A stretch of DNA of 64,000 nucleotides from NCBI GenBank assembly GCA_028583415.1, contig CM053276.1:8586663-8650662 (forward strand), given 5' to 3'. The stretch's first letter is position 1; each line of letters opens with the position of its first letter. Below the pieces are notes generated by a model, which was given only the letters and a program-made list of their open reading frames with translations, was not told where the DNA came from and ran no database searches. Of the stretch, positions 1-10,590 are shown one piece after another. Source of the DNA: Protea cynaroides (lineage: Eukaryota; Streptophyta; Magnoliopsida; Proteales; Proteaceae). The position numbers were made by a program, and so were the translations under genes.

Positions 1-230
1 TCTGGCCAACTGCCACAAATAACTAGTTAACATTGTCCTAGTAAAGAGTTTACCATAGCCAAAATATGTTCCCGGTCATCCATTCATGACCCCATTCTCA
101 TTCATCCAAGGCGTAATGGATTGTGACTCAAATGACAATTACTTTCCATCCTATTGTCTTCATTTACTATCTATTAGACACAATGTGTAACTAATTACCC
201 TTTTTCTCCACATTCTCAACATTCTTCCTT

Positions 231-395
231 AAGGGCGTCCCAATGCACGAGGCTCTTGCTACTGCAAGGTCTGGGGAAGGCAGAATGTACGCAACCTTAC
301 CCCCACAATGTGGAGAGGCTGTTTTCGTGTTTCGAACCTGTGACCACCAAGTTGCAATATGACAACCTTACTGTCACACCAAGGCTCGCCGTCTT
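231..395 (-). mobile_element. Au-type SINE, reverse orientation
   Basis: Read on the minus strand this has the tRNA-like head of the plant Au SINE family: TAAGGTTGTCATATTGCAAC, a B-box-like GGTTCGAAAC, then CAGCCTCTCCAC and a tail with GCCTCGTGCA. It is flanked by an imperfect 18-19 base target-site duplication (ATTCTCAACATTCTTCCTT at 212-230; TTCTCAACATTCCTCCTT at 396-413). It interrupts the surrounding LTR, whose sequence resumes directly after it. It is non-coding and would have been mobilised by a partner LINE. Confidence 0.88.
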
Positions 396-1379
396 TTCTC
401 AACATTCCTCCTTATTATATGATAAATCATGACTAAAACATGCAATTCTTACAAGTGAAATAACTAAGATGAAATGAAACCAAACTTCCTCTCATCACAT
501 TCATAAAAGCAATAAATCATATGAATAACAATAACAGGAAAGCAATCATCGGCATATTATATAAATAAATAAACAACACAATGACCTAAAATATACATCA
601 GTAAATTTTGGTGTCACCCTAGTGGTGTACGCCTGTAACATTGCACTTACTCTTTTTTTTTTTTTTTCTTGCACATGTACAATGATCGATGTTTCAATCA
701 CCAAGCAGTCCCAGACCTACATAAGTTATTAAATTCCATGCATTAATTAACAAATCAGTACCTTAATTAACCCTTTAAAAGCCTCACACTCATATCTGTT
801 TAATTAGTCTTTTAACCCCAAAAATCGTTCCCAAAAATCTGAACTGAAACTAGAATTGATAAATAAATCTGATTTATAATCTGTTATAAATCGAATCTGT
901 GATATAGCATAAACTAATCTGAAATCTACCCTTAAAACTGATTTGTAATATGGTATTAAACAGATCTGAACTTTGGTATTAAACTAATTTTAAACTGTGG
1001 TATTAAATCTGATATTAGAGATTGATATAGAATTTGATATGAACTGATCGCAATCTGAGACTGCTATAAAAATCTAGTACTAAAATCTGTCATGTGTCTG
1101 ATATATAAACTGCCGTTGATTTGCATGTTTACTGCAGTGCTGATATAAATTACTCTCAAAATCTGATGTAAAAATTGATCTAAAATCTGCTAACCAATCA
1201 TTACCATCCTTTGCCCTTGTCCGCCGAGAATAACTGATTCACGTGCACGCACATGGGAAGAAAGAGATATAGATATATATAGGCAAGTGGCCCTTATATA
1301 TAAAGCTGATCTGTAATCTGGTATTTATACTAAAACTGACAAGCATATATGCTGATATAATGATCTGAAATGGATTCCA

Positions 1380-1830
1380 GAATTGATACTGGTAAATTAT
1401 ATAAAAACTGTATAACAACATGTATAAAAATCTGTACTTAACTCTGTATATATCTGTATATGAATCAATAAATAAATCATCATAAAATCTGTATAGAATC
1501 TGTACAAAATCTTGTATATAAATAATTAAAAATCTGTATACAATTTTGTATGTGAATCTGTATATAAATCTGCATATAACTCAGTATGAACAATCTATAT
1601 AAAAAATATCTGTATACAATTTTGTACATGAGTCAGTATATAGATCAGCATATAACTCGGTATAAAAAATCTGTATAAAAATATCGGTATACAATTTTGT
1701 ATGTGAATCAGTATGTAGATCAGCGTATAACTCAGTGTAAAAATCTGTATACAGTTTTGTATATGAAACCTTATATAAATCAGTATATAATTCACCATAC
1801 AAATCTTGACTGAGATGAATAAACTGACAG
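1380..1830. repeat. AT-rich degenerate short tandem repeat in LTR
   Basis: Dozens of variants of CTGTATATAAATCTG and CAGTATATA follow each other with a loose 14-20 base period. The matching stretch of the related LTR at about 48000-48860 has the same composition but a different register, so the block evolves quickly. The short ORFs seen here are by-products of the repeat. Confidence 0.7.
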
Positions 1831-2910
1831 ACGTATGAGCTGAGCCATGAATCTGAAACTGATATCTAATACTGATACATAAGACTGAACTGATAAGATC
1901 TGGTATTACAGATCTGTGATCTGTCAATAAACTGATCTTAAATCTATCAGAAAACTGGAACCTACATGTAAAAATCTGCTACGGATCTGATGTATTATCT
2001 GATGTATAAATTGTCCTTAAATCAGATCTGATTCTGACATTAAAACCCATAAAATATCACTGGCTAAAAGCTTAATCTTCTCACCACTAAATCACTCTCA
2101 CATCCCCTCCCATGATCTATAGATTAAGCTCTTAATAAAAAAAAAATAATAATAATAAATAAATAAAAACTTGATATATTGTTGCTGTTTACTTCCTCTC
2201 CTTCTCCTTCTTTCTCTTCTTTTCCTTCTCCCTTTTCTTCTTCTTCACGATTTCTCTTGCCTTGTTTCTTTCTTTCTCTCTTGAGCAAGATTTGATCCCT
2301 CCTTGTTTCTTTCTCTCTCTTGAGCAAGATTTGATTCCCTCCCCCCCTTTGCTTGCTTTAATTTGATTCCCTTTGCTTGCTTTAATTTTCTTATTGCTAT
2401 AATGTGATAAATATCTCATTCACCAATTAGGTAACCCAAATATTGGGTTACCAAAAATTCCAATGCTAGCAAGGAAGGTGGATCAGCCTTCCATTCAAAT
2501 ATTATTCTCCCCCCCCCTTTAGGCCAAAATGTGTTCCAGATTCACAAGGTACAATGAATCTCTATTATGAAATTCAAGATTCCAGAAGGAAATAAAAAAT
2601 TTAAAAGTTTACCTACCCACATGGTGGGCCCTAGTATTGTCCATGAATTAAGATTAATTTAACAACTAAAAATAAAATAATAATAATACAACATCTTATC
2701 TACATGGCATTCCAAGAATCTAGTTGTCACCTAGATGTTTGAACGTCACCTAGTGACACCAATCGTTACCTCAGATATAAAATAAATAATTGAACAATTT
2801 GGGCATCTAATTGTTACCTAGGTTTTTGAACGTCACCTAATGACACCAATTGTCACCTCAGACAATAGTAAATAATTGAGCAATTAGATCATGAACTTTG
2901 GGGTGTTACA

Positions 2911-3882
2911 GTAAATTGGGATGGTTATGGGGAATCAGGACTGTTCCTAACTAGTTCCGGTCCTAAGGGGGGCTACTCCCAAAACCATCCCGCTAAGTTA
3001 ATCTGTTCCAAACCTGGCTCTCAGTAACAATCATTAATGGGTGGGACGGTTCTAGGCGTCTAAAACTCCAAAATGCTTACCTAAAGGTACGAAGAGTCAG
3101 TAAAAATATACCACCAAATACCCATTCCTACCGATACAAATGGTCAAATATCCATCCATAAACATATGAATATAAATATGAATTAAATACTTAAAAAATG
3201 AAATCTTCATTCCTAGCCATCAAATAAATCTAAAATTTTAATATTCAAATAAACTTTCCAAAATATTCAAATAAACATTTTCTAACCCAAATAACAACCC
3301 AAATCAGAAAAATACATATGAATTGTTAAATCCAAATGACCAAAAAGGAAATATCAATCCTTATCTCTTTTTGTCTTTTTCATCAGTATCACCAACCTTT
3401 CAAATTCACAAAAGAGTTCATGGCTTCATGCACATTGAAAATTGCAATAATTTCAATTTACAAAATAGCAAAGAAATAAGGAACATTTAAATTGAAAAAA
3501 TAGTGCACCCTCAAGTTGAATATCATACCTATTTGCTATTCATCACCCATAACTTGGGTAGTAGGCAATACTTAAGTTGGTGTTCCACTTATAAGTACCT
3601 TGCTCAAAACATCAATCAAGTGCAGGGTTTTTGTTTTTTAGTTATAACTTAATATATGTCATTAAAGCGGTTCTGGCGGTCCCAGTCTCAATGGTTCTTA
3701 ATTGGTTTTTCGGTTATGGATCCATTGGGAGGCCCGTCCTAGAACAATTCCGTCCCAATAAGTAAACAGGTCCAAAAACTATTCCCAGAACCGTCCCAAT
3801 AAGCAAATGGGTGGGATGGTTCCGGTTCCTAGTGGGTAGATTCCAGTCCGGTTCCTAGTGGGTCAATTCTGGTCCCAAATTT
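2911..3882. mobile_element. Possible MITE-like element
   Basis: The left edge (TAAATTGGGA at 2911) and right edge (TCCCAAATTTA near 3882) are inverted copies. Both end regions are rich in GGTTCCGGTCC / GGGACGGTTC-like motifs, as in many plant non-autonomous hAT elements. No clear target-site duplication is visible because the long LTR abuts the left edge. There is no coding capacity. Confidence 0.35.
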
Positions 3883-4870
3883 ACATTCCTATTCATGAAA
3901 ATGTATATATCATGGGCAATGAAAATAGGGTACAAGTACACCCCTCTAATGAACACATAATATTAGTAATACTCTTCATTCTATTCTTTAACAGAAGGAA
4001 AGCAAATAAACAAGATTGGGTGCTCCTTTGTACTTGCATCAGATAAATTTTCAATGTAAACTTTTGTAAATGAACTAACGAAAGAAAAATTCAATGAAGT
4101 TACTCAAGTCAATATGGGTTTTCTGTCCTTTTAAGAAAAGGAGCTTATCTGAGTTCTTTGTGGCTGTTGAGTATTCGAGAATCAAATGGTTCGCATATAT
4201 ATTCTCTGTTCATTGGTTGAAATTTGGATTTTCAAATATGAAGAACTAGCTAGAAAGAAGCCGTCAAATGAAGTTGTATCTCCACCAACAAATGCTAATA
4301 TCTTGAAAACAGTTTAGATACTTCGAAGAAAAAAAAAGAACTATTTTCGGTACACAATACATGCTCCAATGATGCTTGAGATGAATTGGGCACACCTGGA
4401 GCTTATCACTGTACATAGTACTTGTAGCATATTCATTGTATTCATCCTGCTTGGTGCTTGGAAGGTTAGTTTTATCCCATTAGACCTTGATCTTCCACTT
4501 TCCCTAAATTTATGTGTCTACTCAATATGATACTGATTCTGTAGTGATATTTCTAAAAACTCTCAGATTCTCTTTCCAATGTTTCTGATCTTTTAAATTG
4601 TTTATAGGATTCCTATATCTGCATCCATTTTATTTATTTGTGGTTTTAAAAATAATTTGTTTTTATACTGGAAGTATCTGCTTTTGTGTGGGCCCAGTGC
4701 TTGGTATTGACAACCAATACATATTTTTATTAATAATTGCACTTTGTGTAATTCAATTTTTCCACTGAATTTGCTTCATATTGCTGTGAAGCATGCCACT
4801 TTTAACCTTTTTCAAATAGGTATTCTAGTTATGACGCTTTCATAATGCTTATGTAGTATGGTATTCACAG
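3883..4870. other. Intron sequence upstream of the first visible PRAF exon
   Basis: AT-rich sequence ending in a splice acceptor (TATTCACAG) at 4870. I looked here for the conserved PRAF N-terminal segment that precedes the PH exon and did not find it. No repeat or RNA gene was recognised. Confidence 0.6.
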
Positions 4871-4960
4871 GATGAAAGAACATTGAACTGGTACTCTCAT
4901 GGAGAGGAAAGAAATCTGAAGTTATCTTCCGTCACACGTATTATCCCTGGACAGAGAACT
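4871..4960 (+). CDS. PRAF-type protein, PH-domain exon a
   Basis: A 30-codon phase-0 exon, bounded by CAG at 4868-4870 and GTGAGT at 4961. It encodes the first visible part of the PH domain, including residues WYSHGEERNLKLSSV and IIPGQRT, which are typical of plant PRAF proteins (PH, RCC1 and FYVE domains). In this family the PH domain is thought to bind phosphoinositides. The preceding exon(s), with the initiator Met and the first PH strands, are not in the window. It is followed by a 160-base intron and the next PH exon. Base composition and splice sites look like a functional gene. Confidence 0.93.
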
Positions 4961-5120
4961 GTGAGTGACACTTGCTTTTGGGTGCTAAATTCTAATCTTA
5001 TTTTTGTGTATTCTTTGAACCTCATTCTGTTATCATGCTATCAAGTTTCTTATTTCAGTTGTTGCTGATATAAAATTGGCAACAATATAAGTCATTTACT
5101 TGGTTTCTGTTTCTCTACAG

Positions 5121-5207
5121 GCTGTCTTTAGGAGATATTTGCGCCCTGAGAAGGATTATTTGTCATTTTCTCTTCTGTACAATAATGGTGAAAGAACTCT
5201 TGATTTG
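5121..5207 (+). CDS. PRAF-type protein, PH-domain exon b
   Basis: A 29-codon phase-0 exon between an acceptor (CTCTACAG, 5113-5120) and a GTCAGT donor at 5208. The peptide contains the family-typical RRYLRPEKDYLSFSLLY and NNGERTLDL, the central strands of the plant PRAF PH domain. It joins in frame with the exons on either side. No stops or frameshifts. Confidence 0.93.
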
Positions 5208-5368
5208 GTCAGTGAAATGACACTACTAATTTTCATTTTACGAATTTAATCTATTTGTGTTAAAAATCAATTTCAATTAGTTAGATGTTAAAGCTAGTTG
5301 TAATGTTTTTTGACTGGTAGAATTGATTCATTATTTGATACTCGCTTTTAATTTGTTCATTTCAACAG

Positions 5369-5470
5369 ATATGCAAGGACAAAGGTGAGGCAGAGATTTG
5401 GTTTGCTGGCCTAAAGGCATTAATTTCCAATGGTTTACGTAATAGGCATACTAGAAGTGAAATCTATGAT
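5369..5470 (+). CDS. PRAF-type protein, PH-domain exon c
   Basis: A 34-codon phase-0 exon, acceptor TTCAACAG at 5361-5368 and donor GTGAGT at 5471. It encodes ICKDKGEAEIWFAGLKALIS, the C-terminal helix of the PH domain with its conserved Trp, then a short basic linker ending SEIYD. The next coding exon is 9.8 kb away because the following intron carries a MITE and a complete copia element. Whether the intron is spliced efficiently cannot be seen from sequence. Confidence 0.93.
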
Positions 5471-5991
5471 GTGAGTTTCTCTTGCCTATATATTTATCTC
5501 GCTTGAAATCTTCTTGTTTTCTATAGTTCATTCAACTTCACTCTTTTTTTTTATTAGTCATTCAACTTCACTCTTAAGAATCATTCGGCACATAAGAACG
5601 TGCTTTTTTTTTTTTTTTCGTTTTCTTTTCTCTTCAATTTGTCATCTGCTTTTGTTCCTTCCACATTTTTCAAAGTTAAACATGGTGGAGATATGTTTAT
5701 AAAGAAAGTTAAACATGGTGGAGATATGTTTTTAAAGCAAACAGATAACACAAAACAATGATGATAAAACTTCCTAAGAGGATATTGTTAGTGTAATAAA
5801 ATTGTAACTGTACACTGCTTTGACTTAGTCAAAGTAGTTAGTGCTAGTTTCTAAGACTTGGTCTCCTATTAGTATATGAACTCCTAATTAGTTTATTAGT
5901 TTACTTTATTAATTTCTTTTACCAATTTGCTCGTTAGTTTCCTCTTCCTATTTTGAGTTTCCTTTGTCTTTAGTTTGTGGTAGGACTCTTA
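5471..5991. other. Start of the 9.8-kb PRAF intron
   Basis: T-rich intron sequence without coding potential. From about 5786 (TGTTAGTGTAAT...) it resembles the start of an LTR, and the sequence resumes after the MITE at 6722, but no matching duplication or right terminus was found, so no element is called. Confidence 0.5.
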
Positions 5992-6718
5992 GTGCCTGTT
6001 TGGTAACACTGCTCCCACTCTACTTTTGATTCAGACTCCCAGGGAGCCATTTGGGAGCCAGAAAGTGTTTGGTAACACCATATTGATTCCAACTCCCATG
6101 GAGTCAACCGGTTCAAAAAATGACTCTCAGAGCCAAAATTTGAGAGTAAAAAATACTTGCTTTTCTAAAGCCAGAGCCAAAAGAGAGTAAAAAATTGAAA
6201 GTCATAGCCCACTACCGCCACCACCTCCACCATCCACCACCCACTATCCACCACCACTGCCGCCACCACCCCCATCGCCACCACCTCCACCACCGCAGCC
6301 ACCACCGCCGTCACCACCCCCATCGCCACCACCTCCACCACCGCAGCCATCGCCGCCGTCACTGCCCCCGCCACCGCCACAGCCACCACCACCACTGCCG
6401 CCACCACGACCCATCACCACCACCACCCACCACCACCTCCACCACTACCACCCACCGCCGTAGCAGCCACTGCCGCCATCACCACCACCGCCCACGACCG
6501 CCTCCACCACCACCACCACCACCACCAGATCTGAAATCCATTCCAGATTCGTTTTTACCAAACAACCTCCTGCTCTCAATGAGCTTTGGAATTGATTCCA
6601 GAGCAGCGTTACCAAACAGGCTCCTGCTCTCAGTAAGCTCTGGGAAAAAGTGGGAGCTCAAAAATGACTCCAGAGCAAGAGTCAGGGAGCCGGAGTCAGA
6701 GTGTTACCAAACAGGCAC
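5992..6718. mobile_element. Tourist/PIF-Harbinger-like MITE
   Basis: Perfect 18-base terminal inverted repeats, GTGCCTGTTTGGTAACAC (5992-6009) and its reverse complement (6701-6718), are flanked by the 3-base duplication TTA (5989-5991 and 6719-6721), as in the PIF/Harbinger superfamily. Subterminal regions repeat phrases such as TTCCAGAGC and GGAGTC. There is no transposase. The centre is filled by an unusual CCA/CCG-rich tract. Confidence 0.82.
6212..6530. repeat. CCA/CCG-rich minisatellite inside the MITE
   Basis: About 300 bases of imperfect CCACCACCGCCACCACC-type units, with a higher-order unit near 50 bases (CACCCCCATCGCCACCACC recurs). It creates artefactual His-rich and Gly-rich ORFs on the two strands. 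Not a gene. Confidence 0.8.
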
Positions 6719-6838
6719 TTAACTTGTTGAGTCCTAGATCATATCTAATAGTTGTTTTCTATTTTCTATGAATACAAGCTATAAGGAGAGGAGTAGTACA
6801 CATTGATTCTCTCCATCTTCTCTTATTTTTCTAGTTTG

Positions 6839-6840
<2 letters not shown>

Positions 6841-6930
<90 letters not shown>
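6841..6930. repeat. Compound microsatellite (TA)n(GA)n
   Basis: An uninterrupted run of about 18 AT dinucleotides is followed by about 27 AG dinucleotides. Copy number is likely to vary between individuals. Confidence 0.95.
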
Positions 6931-6932
<2 letters not shown>

Positions 6933-7380
6933 AAACCCAAATACCAAAACCTCAGCCCTCAATGATCAATCATGTCCAACCCAAACTTACAATCTTCCCA
7001 ATTGATCTCTTTGTATTTTTAACAATTCAAACTCCTAGCATAGAAATTTTCCCAAGAATTGATTTTCTTAGAACATTCTTTCCTAGTGTCTAATGAAGGC
7101 TGCAATCGTATGTTTCCTATACCTATTACAAAACATTTCTCTAGCTTGAAGACCTGATGATTTGCAAAGGCAGCTATGCGGTCTTTTCGTAATCTCCTTG
7201 TTTATTGGATTAATACACAATATTATGGTGCAGCCCGTAGATATAAACCTATTTGCATGTGATCACGTATATAATTGTGACATTTCTGTTTTGTCTATTT
7301 TCCTTTGGATTTTTGGTAATAAAATATAATAACAACAGGGAACTAATAAATAATAAGAGCTTGTAACGCATAAAAATCTC
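6931..7380. other. Intron sequence between microsatellite and copia element
   Basis: No gene, RNA or clear repeat recognised. The last five bases, ATCTC (7376-7380), are one copy of the target-site duplication of the copia element that follows. Confidence 0.5.
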
Positions 7381-8408
7381 TGTGAGATGAATGATTAACT
7401 TGTCTAGAATGCCAAAGGTCATGCTTTATTTATAGAGAAAATGAGTTACATAATAAATGCAGTAGGTGTGCATAGTAAATGTGGTAGGTGAGGGCAGCAG
7501 TCTTTCCTGTTAAGGAAGGCTACTGCACATGGGAAATAGCCCCACAAGGACTCACAAGGGTAATAGTGTAATGCCCCAACCTCCAAGTAACTGTCAAGAT
7601 ATTGTCCTCTTTGGCCCATGGGCCTCAAAGCTTTAAAACACGTCTTGACATATTGAGGAGGCTAAGAGTTATCAACTAGTCCAGTCTCTTCCCCCTAATC
7701 AATGTGGGACTAAGTTTGTGCACCCTTATCGATCTCCCGATCCACCTAGTACTCGTTGAGGGGTCCCCACCAAGATATGGCTAGTGCCAGGTGGACCGGG
7801 AGTTCGATAAGGATGCACAAACTTAGTCCCACATTGGATAGGGGGAAGAGATTGGACTAGTTGATAACCCTTGGCCTCCTTAACATGTCAAGACGCATTT
7901 AACCCATTGAGGCCCATGGGCCAAAGAGGATAATATCTTGACGGTTGCTTGGAGGTTGGGGCATTACAATTGGTATCAAAGAGGATCCCGACACCGTCTG
8001 GGGCCACAGCAGGAACGCTATGCCTGAAAGGGGGGGGGGGGAATGTGACACCTGAGGGCACTGAGTACCGACCATCCTAGGACATCATTAAGGGGTCCCC
8101 ACCAAGATACGGCAAGTACTAAGTGGATTGGGAGATCGATAAGAGTGCACAACTTAGTCCCACATTGGTTAAGGTGAAGAGATTGGGCTAGTTGATAATC
8201 ATTAGCCTCCTCAACATGTCAAGATGCGTTTTTAAAGCCTTGAGGCCCATGGGCCTAAAAGGACAATATCTTTACGGTTGTTTGGGGGTTAGGGCAATAC
8301 AAATAGTCCCACAAGTCAAGAATTCACATGAGCAATAGCCCCACAAGTCAAGGAAGGTTGCTGCCCTCATGTCAAAGAAGGGCCCCTTGCTTTCTAGGTG
8401 TTACAATA
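7381..8408 (-). repeat. 3' LTR of the first copia element, split by an insertion
   Basis: Aligns with the LTR at 14212-14481: both begin TGT(T)GAGA.GAATG.TTGACTTGTCTA on the + strand and share GGTAGGTGAGGGCAGCAG and repeated AGTAGCCCCACAAGTCAAGG units. The terminal CA/TG is mutated on the internal side (..TTACAATA rather than ..TTACAACA). It is 1028 bases instead of 270, mainly because of the insertion at 7567-8301. Confidence 0.85.
7567..8301. mobile_element. TRIM-like element with a palindromic LTR arrangement
   Basis: Flanked by a perfect 5-base duplication AATAG (7562-7566 and 8302-8306). From left to right: an LTR copy in reverse (begins TGTAATGCCCC; 7567 to about 7755), a forward LTR copy (about 7760-7968, ending GGGGCATTACA), a tRNA-Met-type primer site (TGGTATCAAAGAG), about 60 bases of interior, a poly-G purine tract (8030-8041), then a second forward LTR beginning TGTGACACC and ending GGGCAATACA. 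There is no coding capacity. The reverse and forward copies form a long inverted repeat. Confidence 0.8.
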
Positions 8409-8469
8409 CTTCCCCTCAAGCTGGTGCATAAATATCACGACTTGGAAACTAGGATGAAATAATTTACTA

Positions 8470-10590
8470 CTTAACCCTTTGGTAAAAAATCAGCTAATTG
8501 GTCTCCACTTTTGATGAAAGGAACATAGATCAGTCCTTGTTCTAACTTCTCTTTAATAAAAGTCAATCGATTTCCACATGCTTTGGTGCGATTGTGATGG
8601 ACAGGATTTTGAGCAATATTGATCGCTTACTTGCTATCACAATAGAGCATCATAAGTAGCGGAACAGGAATAGCTAAGTCACTCATCAGTTGTTCCAGCC
8701 ACATTAGCTCACAAATGCCATGAGACATAGTCTGTAACTCAGCCTCAGTACTAAACCGGATAACAACAGCTTGTTTCTTGCTTCGCCAAGTGATCAAGTT
8801 GCTACCGAAAAATATACTATACCCAGTTGTAGAACGACGATCATCAGAGGAGCTGCCCCAATCAACATTAGTGAAGGCCTTGACCCGTAGGTGACCATTA
8901 GAGGAGAGTTAACACCTCTTTGTTGGGAGTTGGTTTCAAGTAACGTAAGATGCTTAACACTGCTTCCCTATGGGTAGTATAATGATCATGCATATACTGG
9001 CTGACCAGGCTATCAACAAAACAAGGCGAGTGTGAGAGAGGTTGATCAATTTGCCAACTAACCTCTGATATTGACCCTTATCAACAGGGTAGATTTGAAT
9101 AGAGTATCGGAGGGCTTACAATCAAGCATCCCTCTCTCTGAAAGAAGATCTAATGTATATTTCCTTTGAGATAGGAAAAGACCCATAGTGGAGCGAGTAA
9201 CCTCAATGTCGAGGAAGTAGCGTGACTTTCGAAGGTCTTCGATCGCAAACGATTGACCTAGATAACTCTTCAAACGTACAATCTCCTCTGTATCACTTCC
9301 AATGACCACAATGTCATCCATGTACACAATAAGAAGAGCAATCTTATCACTAGATCGCTTGATAAAAAGGGTATGATCAACATGACTCTGAGTGTAGCCA
9401 TTCGACACCATTGCCCTATGGAAGCGACCGAACCATGCACGAGGAGACTGCTTTAGGCCATAAAGGGCTCGTTTAAGCTTGCAGACCTTCCCTTATGTCG
9501 CTGAGGTTAAGAACCCAGGAGGAATGTCAAGGTATACTTCCTCTTCAAGTTTACCGTGGAGAAATGCATTCTTGACATCAAGTTGTTGTAGATCCCAACC
9601 TAGGTTAACAGCACAAGAGAAAAGTACTCAAACAATGTATAGCTTTGCAACAGGTGCAAAAGTCTTCTGATAGTCAAGGCCATAAGTTTAAGTGAAGCCA
9701 TGAGCCACTCACCGGGCCTTGTACCTATTCATAGTACCATCAATGTTCTGCTTTACTACAAACACTCACTTACAACTCACTGTATGTTTCTTGGGAGGAA
9801 GAGAAACTAAGTCCCAAGTGTTGTTCTTCTTCCATGGCCGCCTTCCATTGGCAGTCGGTAAGAGCCTCCTGCCAGTTTTAAGGAAAGGAAACAGAAGACA
9901 AAGATGACACAAAAGCCCGATAGGATGAAGACAGAGAGTCATTCGACACATCTGAGTAATAGAGTAATGTGTACAAGATCTCGTTCCCTTCTGGACAGTA
10001 ATGGGTAAATCAAGAGATGGGTCAGAAAAACTAGGAGAAGCAGGTGTTAGATTACCAAATGAAGAAGGACTGTGATCAAAACTTGGATCAGGAGATGATG
10101 ATAAGCTGGGTAGACGAGGTGTAGTAGTGGTGGTGTCTAGGTGTTGCAGCCTGTGGGTGACGCCAGACATAGACCAGCACAGGGTTTTGTATCTCCCCCT
10201 AGACTGGTTCAACTACTGGAGACACCTTCATGGAACGGAGCAACAAGCGGAGCAACAACCAGCATCTTTACCATCACAAATTTCACCATCCCCAAGTACC
10301 AGATTCCCCTCTGAAAGAGGAGCCGGTGTAAAATAAGAGACAATCTCATGAAAACCACATCTATAGTCACGAACACATGCCGGAAAGGAGGGTGATAGTA
10401 CCAATAACCCTTCTGAGTAGTAAAGTAGCCAACAAACACACACTTGAGCTCATAGGCTCCAACTTGCCAAGATGATGATTCCATGCAAATACATGCAACC
10501 AAAAACACGTAGAGGAATGAAAAAAGTTGGACGAGCCCATTAAGGTAATAATAGGAGCACGGAAATGATGCAGTAGCAGTGTCATGGATG
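8470..10590 (-). pseudogene. Copia reverse transcriptase and RNase H fragments
   Basis: On the minus strand the LQQLDVKNAFLHG motif of copia reverse transcriptase lies near 9580. The catalytic box VYMDDIVVIGSD near 9310 still has both Asp residues. The copia RNase H part (AELQTMSHGICEL-like, then NPVHHNRTKACGNRL) covers about 8540-8770. Frameshifts and stops separate these pieces, so no full polyprotein can be made. The stretch 9766-10400 is the poorly conserved hinge between integrase and reverse transcriptase. Confidence 0.88.

Larger units (their letters stand above)
1..2909 (+). mobile_element. Long LTR of a gypsy-like family, left end outside window
   Basis: The right edge is the LTR-like terminus GGGGTGTTACA ending at 2909. 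The sequence is colinear with the solo LTR at 46807-58050: the block near 1-200 matches 47280-47470 (shared CCCATTCTCATTCAT), followed by a segment of short CTGTATATAA-like repeats and then a pyrimidine-rich tract (2190-2350 versus 48960-49200). About 470 bases of its left end appear to lie outside the window. No gag or pol follows 2909, so it is a solo LTR or a remnant. It probably sits in an upstream intron of the PRAF gene. The Ty3/gypsy assignment is inferred from LTR length and termini, not from coding sequence. Confidence 0.65.

Noticed and set aside
4000..4870. Search for the N-terminal PRAF exon
   Set aside because: No KPKFCPFRL-like peptide in any + frame; the exon must be further upstream.
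6195..6722. 175-aa His/Pro-rich ORF and a Gly-rich ORF on the other strand
   Set aside because: Both are products of the CCA/CCG minisatellite inside a MITE; no domain, no splice or start context.
6803..7093. 96-aa ORF over the TA/GA microsatellite
   Set aside because: Low-complexity translation (Tyr-Ile and Glu-Arg runs) with no support.
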